NCBI GenBank assembly: GCA_002842145.1
Contig: PHCF01000029.1
Span: forward strand, 1-53,880
Reading direction: 5' to 3'
Length of the DNA: 53,880 nt
DNA from: Betaproteobacteria bacterium HGW-Betaproteobacteria-6
Lineage (GTDB): Bacteria > Pseudomonadota > Gammaproteobacteria > Burkholderiales > Rhodocyclaceae
A program made the position numbers and the translations under genes. Positions within the stretch are counted from its first letter, which is position 1. Each line of letters starts with the position of its first letter. A model generated the notes under the pieces. The model did no database searches. It had not been told where the DNA came from and saw only the letters and a list, made by a program, of their open reading frames with translations. This document shows positions 35,382 through 43,466 of the stretch, piece after piece.

Positions 35382-36302
35382 ATGGCGATCAAACACTTTC
35401 TGCAGTTCAAGGATTTTACGCGTGACGAGCTTGAGTACGTATTCGAGCGGACGCGCTGGATCAAGAACCAGTTCAAGTCCTACCAAAAATACTGGCCGCT
35501 TAGCGACCGGACGCTGGTAATGATTTTCGAGAAGGCGAGCACGCGGACGCGCCTGTCCTTCGAGGCGGGTATGCAGCAGTTGGGTGGCTCGGCGATTTAC
35601 CTGAATACGCGCGACTCGCAACTGGGCCGCGGTGAGCCGGTCGAAGATGCGGCGCAGGTCATTTCGCGGATGAGTGACATCGTGATGATTCGCACCTTCG
35701 AGCAGGACATTATCGAGCGCTTTGCGGCCAATTCGCGCGTCCCGGTGATCAATGGACTGACTAACGAATATCACCCGTGCCAGATCCTTGCTGACATCTA
35801 TACCTTCATCGAGCATCGCGGCTGCATTCAGGGGAAGACGGTTGCCTGGGTCGGTGATGCCAACAATATGTGCAATACGTGGCTCCAGGCGGCCGAGGTG
35901 CTTGATTTCAAGGTTCATGTGTCGACGCCGCCGGGTTATGAGATCAACGCCGATCTGGTCGGCAAAATCGATCCGGCGCGTTTCAAGGTCTTTGCTGATC
36001 CCATGGATGCCTGTCGGGAGGCCGATCTGGTGACTACCGACGTGTGGACGTCGATGGGCTTCGAGGCTGAAAACGAAGAGCGAATCAAGGCTTTCGCCGA
36101 TTGGTGCGTTGATGGCGAGATGATGCGCGTGGCCAGTCCGCAGGCCGTTTTCATGCACTGCCTGCCGGCGCATCGCGGCGAGGAGGTGACCGCCGAGGTG
36201 ATTGACGGGCCGCAATCGGTAGTTTGGGACGAGGCCGAGAACCGTCTGCATGTGCAGAAGGCGCTGATGGAATATTTGCTGCTGGGCCGGATACAGGGTT
36301 GA
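35382..36302 (+). CDS. argF: Ornithine carbamoyltransferase
   Basis: It makes citrulline from ornithine and carbamoyl phosphate. The carbamoyl-phosphate motif is [13 protein letters not shown] (49-61), [11 protein letters not shown] binds the transition state, and [13 protein letters not shown] carries the catalytic Cys. The length of 306 residues is normal. It is the second gene of argD-argF-argG. Confidence 0.96.
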   Translation: MAIKHFLQFKDFTRDELEYVFERTRWIKNQFKSYQKYWPLSDRTLVMIFEKASTRTRLSFEAGMQQLGGSAIYLNTRDSQLGRGEPVEDAAQVISRMSDIVMIRTFEQDIIERFAANSRVPVINGLTNEYHPCQILADIYTFIEHRGCIQGKTVAWVGDANNMCNTWLQAAEVLDFKVHVSTPPGYEINADLVGKIDPARFKVFADPMDACREADLVTTDVWTSMGFEAENEERIKAFADWCVDGEMMRVASPQAVFMHCLPAHRGEEVTAEVIDGPQSVVWDEAENRLHVQKALMEYLLLGRIQG

Positions 36303-36334
36303 GCGGTAGGGTTAAACGAAACAAGGGAACGGAA

Positions 36335-37825
36335 ATGAGCGACATCAAGAAGGTTGTGCTGGCCTATTCGGGCGGTCTGGATACCTCGGTCATCCTCAAG
36401 TGGCTGCAGGATGTTTACAAGTGCGAAGTCGTCACCTTCACGGCCGACCTTGGCCAAGGTGAAGAACTTGAGCCGGCACGGGCCAAGGCCCTGAAGGCCG
36501 GCATCAAGCCGAAGAACATCTACATCGATGACGTCCGCGAGGAGTTTGTCCGCGACTTCGTCTTCCCGATGTTCCGCGCCAACACCGTCTATGAGGGCGA
36601 ATATCTGCTTGGCACTTCGATCGCCCGTCCGCTGATCGCCAAGCGTCTGGTCGAAATTGTCAATGAGACAGGCGCCGATGCCATTTGTCATGGCGCGACC
36701 GGCAAGGGCAACGATCAGGTTCGCTTCGAGCTCGGCGCCTATGCTCTGAAGCCGGGGATCAAGGTCATTGCGCCGTGGCGTGAGTGGGATCTCATGTCGC
36801 GGGAGAAGTTGATGGCCTATGCCGAGAAGCACGGCATCGAAATTGACATGAAGCACAAGAAGGGCGGCTCCCCGTATTCGATGGATGCCAACCTGCTGCA
36901 CATCTCCTACGAAGGCCGTCACCTTGAAGACCCGGCAGCGGAAGCCGAAGAGTCGATGTGGCGGTGGACCGTGTCGCCGGAAAAGGCGCCGAACAAGGCA
37001 GAGTATCTCGACCTCGAGTTCGTCAAGGGCGACGTGGTTGCCATCAACGGCAAGAAGATGAAAGCCCATGAAATTCTGGGTTCCTTGAACGACATCGGCG
37101 GCAAGCACGGCATCGGCCGTCTCGATCTGGTCGAGAACCGTTACGTTGGCATGAAGTCGCGCGGCTGCTACGAAACCCCGGGCGGCACCATCCTGCTACG
37201 CGCCCACCGCGCCATCGAATCGGTGACGCTGGACCGCGAAGTCGCCCACCTCAAGGACGATCTGATGCCGCGCTACGCCAGCCTGATCTACAACGGCTAC
37301 TGGTGGAGTCCGGAGCGCAAGGCGTTGCAGGCACTGATCGATCACACGCAGCAGACGGTCAACGGGACTGTTCGCCTCAAGTTGTACAAGGGCAATGTAA
37401 TCGTTGTCGGCCGCGACTCGAAGACCGACTCCTTGTTCGATTCGACCATCGCTACCTTCGAGGACGATGCCGGTGCTTACGATCAGCGTGATGCCGGTGG
37501 TTTCATCAAGCTCAACGCGCTGCGTTTGCGCATTGCCGCCAATCTTGCTGCCAAGAAATCGGGCAAGCCGGCTGCTGCGAAGAAGGCTGTCACGGCAAAG
37601 CCTGCCGCCAAACCTGTAGCAAAGACTGTAGCCAAACCGGCAGCCAAACCGGCAGCCAAGGCTGCTGTCAAGAAGGCTGTAGTCAAACCAGCGGCAAAGC
37701 CTGTGGTCAAGGCCGCGGCCAAGCCGCTGGTCAAGCCGGTTGCAGCCAAGGCGGTAGTCGCCAAGGCCGTGAAGGCACCGGTCAAGCCTGCGGCCAAGAA
37801 GCCGGTTGCCAAGAAGAAGGGTTAA
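36335..37825 (+). CDS. argG: Argininosuccinate synthase with a histone-H1-like C-terminal tail
   Basis: It ligates citrulline and aspartate with ATP. The P-loop-like [14 protein letters not shown] (10-23), the aspartate/citrulline-binding [14 protein letters not shown] and the [12 protein letters not shown] region are complete through about residue 405. After [11 protein letters not shown] the protein continues for about 90 residues of Ala-Lys-Pro-Val repeats ([14 protein letters not shown]) to residue 496, whereas bacterial ArgG normally ends near 400-410. The tail resembles eukaryotic H1 or AlgP-type DNA-binding tails. I chose the ATG at 36335 (GGGAACGGAA upstream). Confidence 0.95.
   Translation: MSDIKKVVLAYSGGLDTSVILKWLQDVYKCEVVTFTADLGQGEELEPARAKALKAGIKPKNIYIDDVREEFVRDFVFPMFRANTVYEGEYLLGTSIARPLIAKRLVEIVNETGADAICHGATGKGNDQVRFELGAYALKPGIKVIAPWREWDLMSREKLMAYAEKHGIEIDMKHKKGGSPYSMDANLLHISYEGRHLEDPAAEAEESMWRWTVSPEKAPNKAEYLDLEFVKGDVVAINGKKMKAHEILGSLNDIGGKHGIGRLDLVENRYVGMKSRGCYETPGGTILLRAHRAIESVTLDREVAHLKDDLMPRYASLIYNGYWWSPERKALQALIDHTQQTVNGTVRLKLYKGNVIVVGRDSKTDSLFDSTIATFEDDAGAYDQRDAGGFIKLNALRLRIAANLAAKKSGKPAAAKKAVTAKPAAKPVAKTVAKPAAKPAAKAAVKKAVVKPAAKPVVKAAAKPLVKPVAAKAVVAKAVKAPVKPAAKKPVAKKKG
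37557..37822 (+). repeat. Degenerate codon repeat coding the ArgG tail
   Basis: Irregular repeats of GCC AAA/AAG CCG GCA GCC encode AKPAAKP-type units. Local near-perfect copies (GCAGCCAAACCGGCAGCCAA) could allow slippage in multiples of three. Confidence 0.7.
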
Positions 37826-37828
37826 TCG

Positions 37829-38053
37829 ATGGAGGGAGGTACCGTATTCGGGCTGAACGAAGAACAGATCGCAGACTTCTTCTCGACCTGGGGTGTTGGT
37901 GCCTTCATCCTCTTCATGTTGTTCATCATCGGCGAGATCGCTTACAAGTCGAAGGCGGGCAAGACAGGCACCTTTGTCCTCTTCTTTGTGCTGGCGTTCG
38001 GCATGGTCGGGTTCATCGCCAAATCGGTCATTCAGAAAATCTGGGGTATGTAA
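37829..38053 (+). CDS. DUF2788 family membrane protein
   Basis: This 74-residue protein has two membrane helices (about 23-39 and 47-66) and the family pattern FFSTWGVGAFILFMLFIIGEIAYKS. Function is unknown. It starts 3 bases after argG and abuts ppnP, so it is likely in the same transcript. Confidence 0.8.
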   Translation: MEGGTVFGLNEEQIADFFSTWGVGAFILFMLFIIGEIAYKSKAGKTGTFVLFFVLAFGMVGFIAKSVIQKIWGM

Positions 38054-38371
38054 ATGTCGCAATACGACAACGTTTCGGTGGTCAAAAAGGCCAATGTTTA
38101 TTTCGATGGCAAGTGCGTGAGCCACACCGTGGTGCTGGCCGATGGAACGAAGAAGACGGTCGGCGTGATCCTGCCGTCCAGCTTGACCTTCAACACCGGC
38201 GCACCGGAAATCATGGAGGGCGTAGGCGGGTCATGTCGCGTCAAGCTCAAGGGTGAAAGTGAATGGAAGACCTACGGCGATGGCCAGTCATTCAATGTGC
38301 CGGGCAATTCGAGCTTCGAGATTTCGGTTGCTGACGGTGAGTCCTATCACTACGTTTGTCACTTTGGGTAA
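38054..38371 (+). CDS. ppnP: Pyrimidine/purine nucleoside phosphorylase PpnP
   Basis: This 105-residue cupin-fold enzyme (formerly DUF1255/YaiE) phosphorolyses several nucleosides. Family signatures are [13 protein letters not shown], a core strand with [20 protein letters not shown] and [13 protein letters not shown]. It begins immediately after DUF2788 and is followed by yajQ five bases later. Confidence 0.88.
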   Translation: MSQYDNVSVVKKANVYFDGKCVSHTVVLADGTKKTVGVILPSSLTFNTGAPEIMEGVGGSCRVKLKGESEWKTYGDGQSFNVPGNSSFEISVADGESYHYVCHFG

Positions 38372-38376
38372 TCATC

Positions 38377-38871
38377 ATGCCGAGCTTTGACTTCACCTCC
38401 GAAGCGGACATGGTGGCGTTGAAGAACGCCATCGACGTGACGTCGCGTCAGATCGACAATCGCTACGACTTCAAGGGCACCAGCGCCAAGGTCGAGTTGA
38501 ATGAGAAGGACAAGGTCATCACCCTGTGGGGCGACTCGGATTTTCAGCTTGATCAGATCAAGGACCTGCTTTTCCCGGCCATGGAAAAGAAGGAGAAGGA
38601 AAGCGTCAAGCGTCTGGATCACCAGAAAATCGTCAGCGTTTCCGGCAACAAGGTTAAGCAGGAAATGAAGATCAAGGACGGGATCGACAGCGATCTGGCC
38701 AAGAAGATCGTCAAGCTGGTCAAGGACGGCAAGCTCAAGGTCCAGGCGGCGATTCAGGGCGAAACGGTGCGTGTCACGGGCGCCAAGCGGGATGATCTGC
38801 AGGCTTGTATCGCGCTGATCACCAAGTCGATCACCGACTTTCCGATCAAGTACGGAAACTTCCGGGATTAA
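38377..38871 (+). CDS. yajQ: YajQ family nucleotide-binding protein
   Basis: This 164-residue UPF0234/YajQ protein starts MPSFDFTSEADMVALKNAIDV and has NRYDFKGT and the C-terminal SITDFPIKYGNFRD. The family has two RNA-recognition-like folds. Some members are reported to bind c-di-GMP (Xanthomonas, Pseudomonas) and others tRNA or rRNA. I chose the ATG at 38377. It is the last gene before a terminator. Confidence 0.93.
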   Translation: MPSFDFTSEADMVALKNAIDVTSRQIDNRYDFKGTSAKVELNEKDKVITLWGDSDFQLDQIKDLLFPAMEKKEKESVKRLDHQKIVSVSGNKVKQEMKIKDGIDSDLAKKIVKLVKDGKLKVQAAIQGETVRVTGAKRDDLQACIALITKSITDFPIKYGNFRD

Positions 38872-38893
38872 TCGATTTTCGACGGTGAACCGG

Positions 38894-38930
38894 GATTGCT
38901 ACGGTCAACCGGAAAAAACGGCCAAAAATG
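38894..38930 (+). repeat. Dispersed uptake-signal-like element, copy 7
   Basis: Perfect core ATTGCTACGGTC, then AACCGG, AAAAAA, CGGCC and AAAAATG. It is intergenic, between yajQ and its terminator, and nearly identical to copy 4 (33 identical bases in a row). Confidence 0.92.
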
Positions 38931-38962
38931 AAAACGGGCGGCGCGAGCTAGCCCGTTTTTTA
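38931..38962. terminator. Terminator after yajQ
   Basis: AAAACGGGC and GCCCGTTTT form a 9-bp stem with an 11-base loop, followed by T-runs. It sits directly against element copy 7 and can serve the convergent amidotransferase gene. Confidence 0.75.
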
Positions 38963-38970
38963 TTGTGCCC

Positions 38971-39684
38971 TCAGCGGGCCAGGCCTTTGATCCACGCCGA
39001 GTAGAGCTGTTCCGAGAGTTGGCGCATGACGGGGAGCTTTGCCGGAATTTCAGCCAGCATTGTTTCCGGTTTCTGGGCGCTAGGCAGGTCGGCGACGGAA
39101 ATTGCTTCATCGGCCCATTGCTCGCACCAGGTGGTGATCATTTCCGGAGTCATCTCAACGTGGCATTGCATGGCAAGGTGAGGACCCATGACGAACATCT
39201 GGTTGGCACAGTAGCCATTGGCCAGCAAGCGGGTGGCGCCGCTCGGAAGGCTGAATGTCTCGCCGTGCCACTGGAAAACCGTGCCGCTTTTGCCGGCGAA
39301 ATCACCCAACCACTGGCGGGCAATGCCGTTGTCCTCGCCGTGAGCGCTACTCCAGCCGATCTCCTTGACCGGATTGCGCGTGATCCGACCGCCGAGCGCC
39401 TTGCTCATCAGTTGGCCGCCCAGGCAGTGGCCGATGACCGGCACATCCTTCGCCACCGCTTCGCGAATCAACCCGCAGACGCGTTCTATCCACGGTAGCG
39501 GATCGTTGACACTCATCGGGCCTCCCATGAAACAAAGTCCGGAAAAGTCATTGACGTTCGCCGGTACTTCGGCTCCCTCATCAAGGGCGATTAGCCGCCA
39601 TGGAATGCCTTGCTGCTCAAGGAGTATGGCAAAATAGCCCGGACCTTCAGTAGGGGAGTGGCGAAAGATGGCGACTGGTTGCAT
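38971..39684 (-). CDS. Class I glutamine amidotransferase-like protein
   Basis: This 237-residue GATase has nucleophile GHCLGGQ near residue 88 and His-Glu in CHVEMTPE, so the triad is intact. FMGGPMSVND and VFQWHGETF are typical of stand-alone GMP-synthase-like amidotransferases. The acceptor is unknown. It overlaps the divergent protease gene by 17 bases. Confidence 0.83.
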   Translation of the reverse strand: MQPVAIFRHSPTEGPGYFAILLEQQGIPWRLIALDEGAEVPANVNDFSGLCFMGGPMSVNDPLPWIERVCGLIREAVAKDVPVIGHCLGGQLMSKALGGRITRNPVKEIGWSSAHGEDNGIARQWLGDFAGKSGTVFQWHGETFSLPSGATRLLANGYCANQMFVMGPHLAMQCHVEMTPEMITTWCEQWADEAISVADLPSAQKPETMLAEIPAKLPVMRQLSEQLYSAWIKGLAR

Positions 39685-40345
39685 GGCGGCAATGGTGTCC
39701 GGAAAAACGAAGTCTTATTTTACGCTGCTAGTTTTCCTGGTGGCCATGTTGCCGACGCTCAGTATCGCGCAGGACGTCGGGCTGGCCGGTATCATGGGCA
39801 GCAAGGCGCTGCTCATGATCAACGGTGGCGAGCCACAGGCCGTGCCGGTGGGCAAGACGATCGACGGCATCAAGTTGCTTTCCGTTCAGGGCGATCAGGT
39901 AATCATTGAAGTCGGTGGTCGCAAGCGCCCGCTGCGCGTGGGGCAACATGCTATCGGCGTTTCTACCGGTGACGGTTCGGACAAGATTGTCATGACGGCC
40001 GATTCCCGAGGACACTTCTACACGACAGGGACCATCAATGGAACCTCTGTACGCTTTATTGTCGATACTGGCGCGAGCATGATTTCGCTGGGAGCGACGG
40101 ATGCCCGGCGCATCGGCCTTGATTTCAATCGTGGGCAGAAAGCCTTGACCAATACAGCCAATGGTCAGGTGGTGGTCAGCAAGATGCAAGTCGATACGGT
40201 ACGTATCGGCGGGGTGACGATGCACAATGTCGATGCGTTGATTCACCAGAACGACCTTCCGATAGCCCTGCTCGGCATGAGTTTTCTTAACCGCATGGAA
40301 ATGCAGCGGGATGGCAGTACCATGACACTGAAAAAAAGATTCTAG
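39668..40345 (+). CDS. Retropepsin-like aspartic protease, clan AA
   Basis: This 225-residue secreted or membrane-anchored protein has an N-terminal hydrophobic segment (YFTLLVFLVAMLPTLSIAQ) and a single retropepsin fold with FIVDTGASMISLG as active site and IALLGMSFLNRM as the second conserved block. Such proteins belong to the TIGR02281-like group. The substrate is unknown, and activity would need a dimer. The start is ambiguous: 39668 (GGGGAG upstream) or the ATG at 39692. Confidence 0.82.
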   Translation: MATGCMAAMVSGKTKSYFTLLVFLVAMLPTLSIAQDVGLAGIMGSKALLMINGGEPQAVPVGKTIDGIKLLSVQGDQVIIEVGGRKRPLRVGQHAIGVSTGDGSDKIVMTADSRGHFYTTGTINGTSVRFIVDTGASMISLGATDARRIGLDFNRGQKALTNTANGQVVVSKMQVDTVRIGGVTMHNVDALIHQNDLPIALLGMSFLNRMEMQRDGSTMTLKKRF

Positions 40346-40354
40346 GAGAGAGAG

Positions 40355-40612
40355 ATGCCGCAACGTGATCAGGAAATAGCGCTATTGCGCGAAGAAGTCG
40401 AAATGCTGATGGGCGAGCGGCAGGCTCTGTTGCGCGTGGCGGGGGCTTCCGCCGTGATGATCGCCAGCATGGACAGCAAACGGTTGCCGGTGGGGGCGAT
40501 TGAGTCGGCCGATCTGGTGGCGACGACCATCAACGACCTTTCCGAAGAAACACTTCAGGACGCGCTGGCCGCGGTCAACGCTGAAATCGAGGAAGATTCC
40601 AAGGCGGCATGA
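40355..40612 (+). CDS. Hypothetical 85-residue protein
   Basis: The N-terminus is predicted coiled coil (QEIALLREEVEMLMGERQALLRV), followed by a middle segment and an acidic helical C-terminus (EETLQDALAAVNAEIEED). AGGAGAG just before the ATG and tight packing between the protease and Nudix genes support expression. I do not recognise the family. Confidence 0.65.
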   Translation: MPQRDQEIALLREEVEMLMGERQALLRVAGASAVMIASMDSKRLPVGAIESADLVATTINDLSEETLQDALAAVNAEIEEDSKAA

Positions 40613-41205
40613 CGCTGGATTTGGAGCGCCTGCGAGCCAGCCTGTTGCCCGAACCGCTGACCGGGCATTTCATCCAGGAAGAAGGGGGGGCTGACCTGCC
40701 GCTGACCCCGGCAGCTGTGCTATTTCCGATCGTCACGCGCGATGGCGGGCAGACGGTGTTGCTTACGCAGCGCACGGCGCATCTGCGTGATCACGCCGGG
40801 CAAATCAGCTTCCCCGGCGGGCGGGTTGAGGCGGAGGATCTTTCACCGTCGCACACTGCCTTGCGCGAAACCGAGGAAGAAATCGGCCTGCCTCGCGAAT
40901 GTATCGAAATACTCGGCTTTCTCCCCGAATACCGGACCGGAACAGGGTTTCGCGTGACTCCGGTTGTTGCCCTTGTCCAGCCTCCGTTCGACTTGCGGCC
41001 AGATCCGTTCGAGGTGGCCGAGGTCTTCGAAGTACCGCTCGCCTTCCTGCTCGATCCGGCCAATCATCAACAGCATTCGCTGCATTATCGCGGGGCACTG
41101 CGCAATTACTTCGCCATGCCCTATGGCGACTATTTCATCTGGGGCGCCACTGCCGGCATGATTCGTTCTCTGAGCGAGCGCCTTGGCCTTCTCCAAGGTG
41201 CCTGA
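40609..41205 (+). CDS. CoA pyrophosphatase, Nudix family (NudL/YeaB-like)
   Basis: This 198-residue Nudix hydrolase has box residues GGRVEAEDLSPSHTALRETE and then EEIGL, matching Gx5Ex7REUxEExGU. The upstream LLTQRTAHLRDHAGQISFPGG is the NudL/PCD1 signature for CoA substrates. It likely hydrolyses CoA to 4'-phosphopantetheine and 3',5'-ADP. Its ATG overlaps the preceding stop by 4 bases. Confidence 0.88.
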   Translation: MTLDLERLRASLLPEPLTGHFIQEEGGADLPLTPAAVLFPIVTRDGGQTVLLTQRTAHLRDHAGQISFPGGRVEAEDLSPSHTALRETEEEIGLPRECIEILGFLPEYRTGTGFRVTPVVALVQPPFDLRPDPFEVAEVFEVPLAFLLDPANHQQHSLHYRGALRNYFAMPYGDYFIWGATAGMIRSLSERLGLLQGA

Positions 41206-41269
41206 GCTTGTGGTATCGTGGCGCTTTACGACATGAAAATAAGCCGAATACGGCAATCATCGGCCCCCC

Positions 41270-42115
41270 ATGAGTCTTCTTTGGGCGGATTACATTGAAT
41301 CGCGCTTCAATGCCGGGGCTTACCGGCATGGCGTGCTCGCCTGGTGCTTTGCAGTCCTGCTGCCGGTGGTGCTTCTCGCCATCGTCTATGGCCTGCTTTA
41401 CTCTTTGAATCCGCTCTTCGGCTGGGCGCTCAACGTGGGCGTGCTTTACCTGACCATGGGCTTTCGCCAGTTCAGCCACCATTACACCGAAATCCAGCTC
41501 GCGTTGCGGCTTGGCGATGTCGAGCGGGCTCGCCATTTGCTGGCGGAGTGGCAAGGTATTTCGACTTATGGCCTCGGTTCCGAAGACATCGCCCGGCTCT
41601 CCATCGAGGGGGCTCTTGCCGCATCGCATCGGCATGTCTTTGCCGTTGTGCTTTGGTTTGTCTTGCTGCCAGGCCCTTGCGGCGCTTTGCTCTATCGCCT
41701 GTCAGCCATCGTGCGTGACCGTTGGAGCGCTGAAACCCCTGTTCGGCAAACCGAGTTTTCTGCATTTTCGCGCGTGGTTTTCGGTATGATCGACTGGTTG
41801 CCCTCACGGACAACGGCTGCGGCCTTTGCCATCGTCGGTGATTTCGAGGATGCAATATATTGCTGGCGCACACAGCCGGCACAATGGCCTGACCGCGATC
41901 TGGGTATCGTCCTGGCCGCCGGTGCCGGAGCACTGGGGGTCCAGCTAGGCAGGCCGGTGGTTGATGGCGTCGAGGTGTCGGACCGGGCCGAATTGGGGCT
42001 GGGCGATCCGGCTGATGTTGACTTCATGCAGAGTGCCGTCGGCCTCGTCTGGCGAGCTACTGTGTTGTGGATGTTGTTGCTGTTTTTGTTGGGGCTTGCC
42101 ACCTTGGTGGGCTGA
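41270..42115 (+). CDS. CobD/CbiB-like membrane protein, N-terminus apparently shortened
   Basis: This 281-residue protein is related to the CobD/CbiB-like family found in betaproteobacteria without cobinamide genes. Matching blocks are LNVGVLYLTMGFRQFSHHYTEI, ASHRHVFAVVLWFVLLPGPCGALLYRL, FAIVGDFEDAIYCWRTQ and GIVLAAGAGALGVQLG. It begins MSLL and passes straight to WADYIESRFNAG. Relatives as I recall them have about 25-30 hydrophobic residues between these two pieces, so an in-frame deletion of about 80 nt is likely. Role unknown. Confidence 0.78.
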   Translation: MSLLWADYIESRFNAGAYRHGVLAWCFAVLLPVVLLAIVYGLLYSLNPLFGWALNVGVLYLTMGFRQFSHHYTEIQLALRLGDVERARHLLAEWQGISTYGLGSEDIARLSIEGALAASHRHVFAVVLWFVLLPGPCGALLYRLSAIVRDRWSAETPVRQTEFSAFSRVVFGMIDWLPSRTTAAAFAIVGDFEDAIYCWRTQPAQWPDRDLGIVLAAGAGALGVQLGRPVVDGVEVSDRAELGLGDPADVDFMQSAVGLVWRATVLWMLLLFLLGLATLVG

Positions 42116-42137
42116 ATTATTCTTACAGGAGATTTAC

Positions 42138-43319
42138 ATGAGCAGAGATGTCGTCGTTCTAAGCGCAGTTCGTTCCCCCATCGGCGCTTTTGGTGGTTCC
42201 CTTGCTGATTTTGAAAGCACGGAACTCGCCGGCATTGTCATGAAGGAAGCGATTGCCCGCTCCGGTGTTGATCCGCAAGCCATCAACTACGTTACCGTCG
42301 GCACCACGATGCCGACCGATTCCCGTTACGCTTACGTTTCCCGCGTTGCCTCCATTCAGGCCGGCCTGTCGATGGATTCCGTCGCCATGCAGGTGAGCCG
42401 CCTGTGCGCCTCCGGTCTGCAAGGCATCGTCACTACCGCCCAGAACCTGATGCTGGGTGATGCCGACTACGGTATCGGTGGCGGCGTTGAGGTCATGTCC
42501 AAGGCTGCTTACCTGATGCCGTCACTGCGTTCAGGCGCACGCATGGGTGACACCAAGGCCATCGACTCGATGGTTGCCGTGCTGACCGACCCGTTCGGCG
42601 TCGGCCACATGGGTATTACTGCTGAAAACCTCGCCACCAAGCACGGCTTTACCCGTGAAGATCAGGATGCCTTCGCTGTCGAATCCCAGCGTCGTGCCGC
42701 GGCGGCCATTGATGCCGGTCACTTCAAATCGCAGATCGTGCCCATCGTCAAGCAGACCCGCAAGGGTGAAGTCGTGTTCGATACCGACGAGCACCTGAAG
42801 CGTGGTACGACCATGGAATCCCTGGCCAAAATGAAGCCGGCCTTCAAGAAGGACGGTACGGTCACTGCCGGTAACGCTTCCGGCATCAATGACGGCGCCG
42901 CATTCTTCGTGCTGGCAGCGGCTGATGTTGCCGCCAAGAACGGTCAGAAGGCCCGTGCCCGTATCGCCGGTTACGCTGTTGCCGGTGTGCCGAACGACGT
43001 CATGGGTGAAGGCCCGATCCCGGCTACCAAGCTTGCCCTCAAGAAGGCCGGCCTGACCCTGGACCAGATGGACGTTATCGAATCCAACGAAGCTTTCGCC
43101 GCCCAGGCGCTGACCGTCGCCAAGGTGCTCGGCCTTGACCCGGCCAAGACCAACCCGAATGGCGGTGCCATCGCTCTCGGCCACCCGGTCGGCTGCTCCG
43201 GTGCGTTCATCGCCACCAAGGCGCTGTATGAACTGGAACGTATCGGTGGCAAGTACGCACTCGTCACCATGTGTATCGGTGGCGGCCAGGGTATTGCGGT
43301 TATCTTCGAACGCGCCTGA
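42138..43319 (+). CDS. Acetyl-CoA acetyltransferase (thiolase)
   Basis: This 393-residue thiolase has the acyl-accepting Cys90 in SRLCASGLQG, the catalytic His in GGAIALGHPVGCSGA and the second Cys in TMCIGGGQG. NEAFAAQAL is conserved. It resembles PhaA/BktB-type biosynthetic thiolases for polyhydroxyalkanoate or butanoyl pathways, but no phaB or phaC is adjacent, so the role is open. ACAGGAG precedes the ATG, and a strong terminator follows. Confidence 0.92.
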   Translation: MSRDVVVLSAVRSPIGAFGGSLADFESTELAGIVMKEAIARSGVDPQAINYVTVGTTMPTDSRYAYVSRVASIQAGLSMDSVAMQVSRLCASGLQGIVTTAQNLMLGDADYGIGGGVEVMSKAAYLMPSLRSGARMGDTKAIDSMVAVLTDPFGVGHMGITAENLATKHGFTREDQDAFAVESQRRAAAAIDAGHFKSQIVPIVKQTRKGEVVFDTDEHLKRGTTMESLAKMKPAFKKDGTVTAGNASGINDGAAFFVLAAADVAAKNGQKARARIAGYAVAGVPNDVMGEGPIPATKLALKKAGLTLDQMDVIESNEAFAAQALTVAKVLGLDPAKTNPNGGAIALGHPVGCSGAFIATKALYELERIGGKYALVTMCIGGGQGIAVIFERA

Positions 43320-43340
43320 TCGTTGTCGTGAATCAGCCAA

Positions 43341-43370
43341 AACCCGCCGGAGAAATCCGGCGGGTTTTTT
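43341..43370 (+). terminator. Terminator after the thiolase gene
   Basis: AACCCGCCGGA and TCCGGCGGGTT pair perfectly around GAAA, followed by TTTT. Confidence 0.9.
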
Positions 43371-43466
43371 ATTTGCACCATCTTGAAAAATCGCTGCACC
43401 TTCGCGGTGCGCCAATGGTTATTTATGAGCATTCGGCGCATGATTTAGGCTTGGTTTCCGGGTGGC

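Noticed and set aside
37557..37822. Repeats in the argG tail as a CRISPR or tandem array
   Set aside because: The units are short degenerate codon repeats encoding a low-complexity tail, with no regular spacers.
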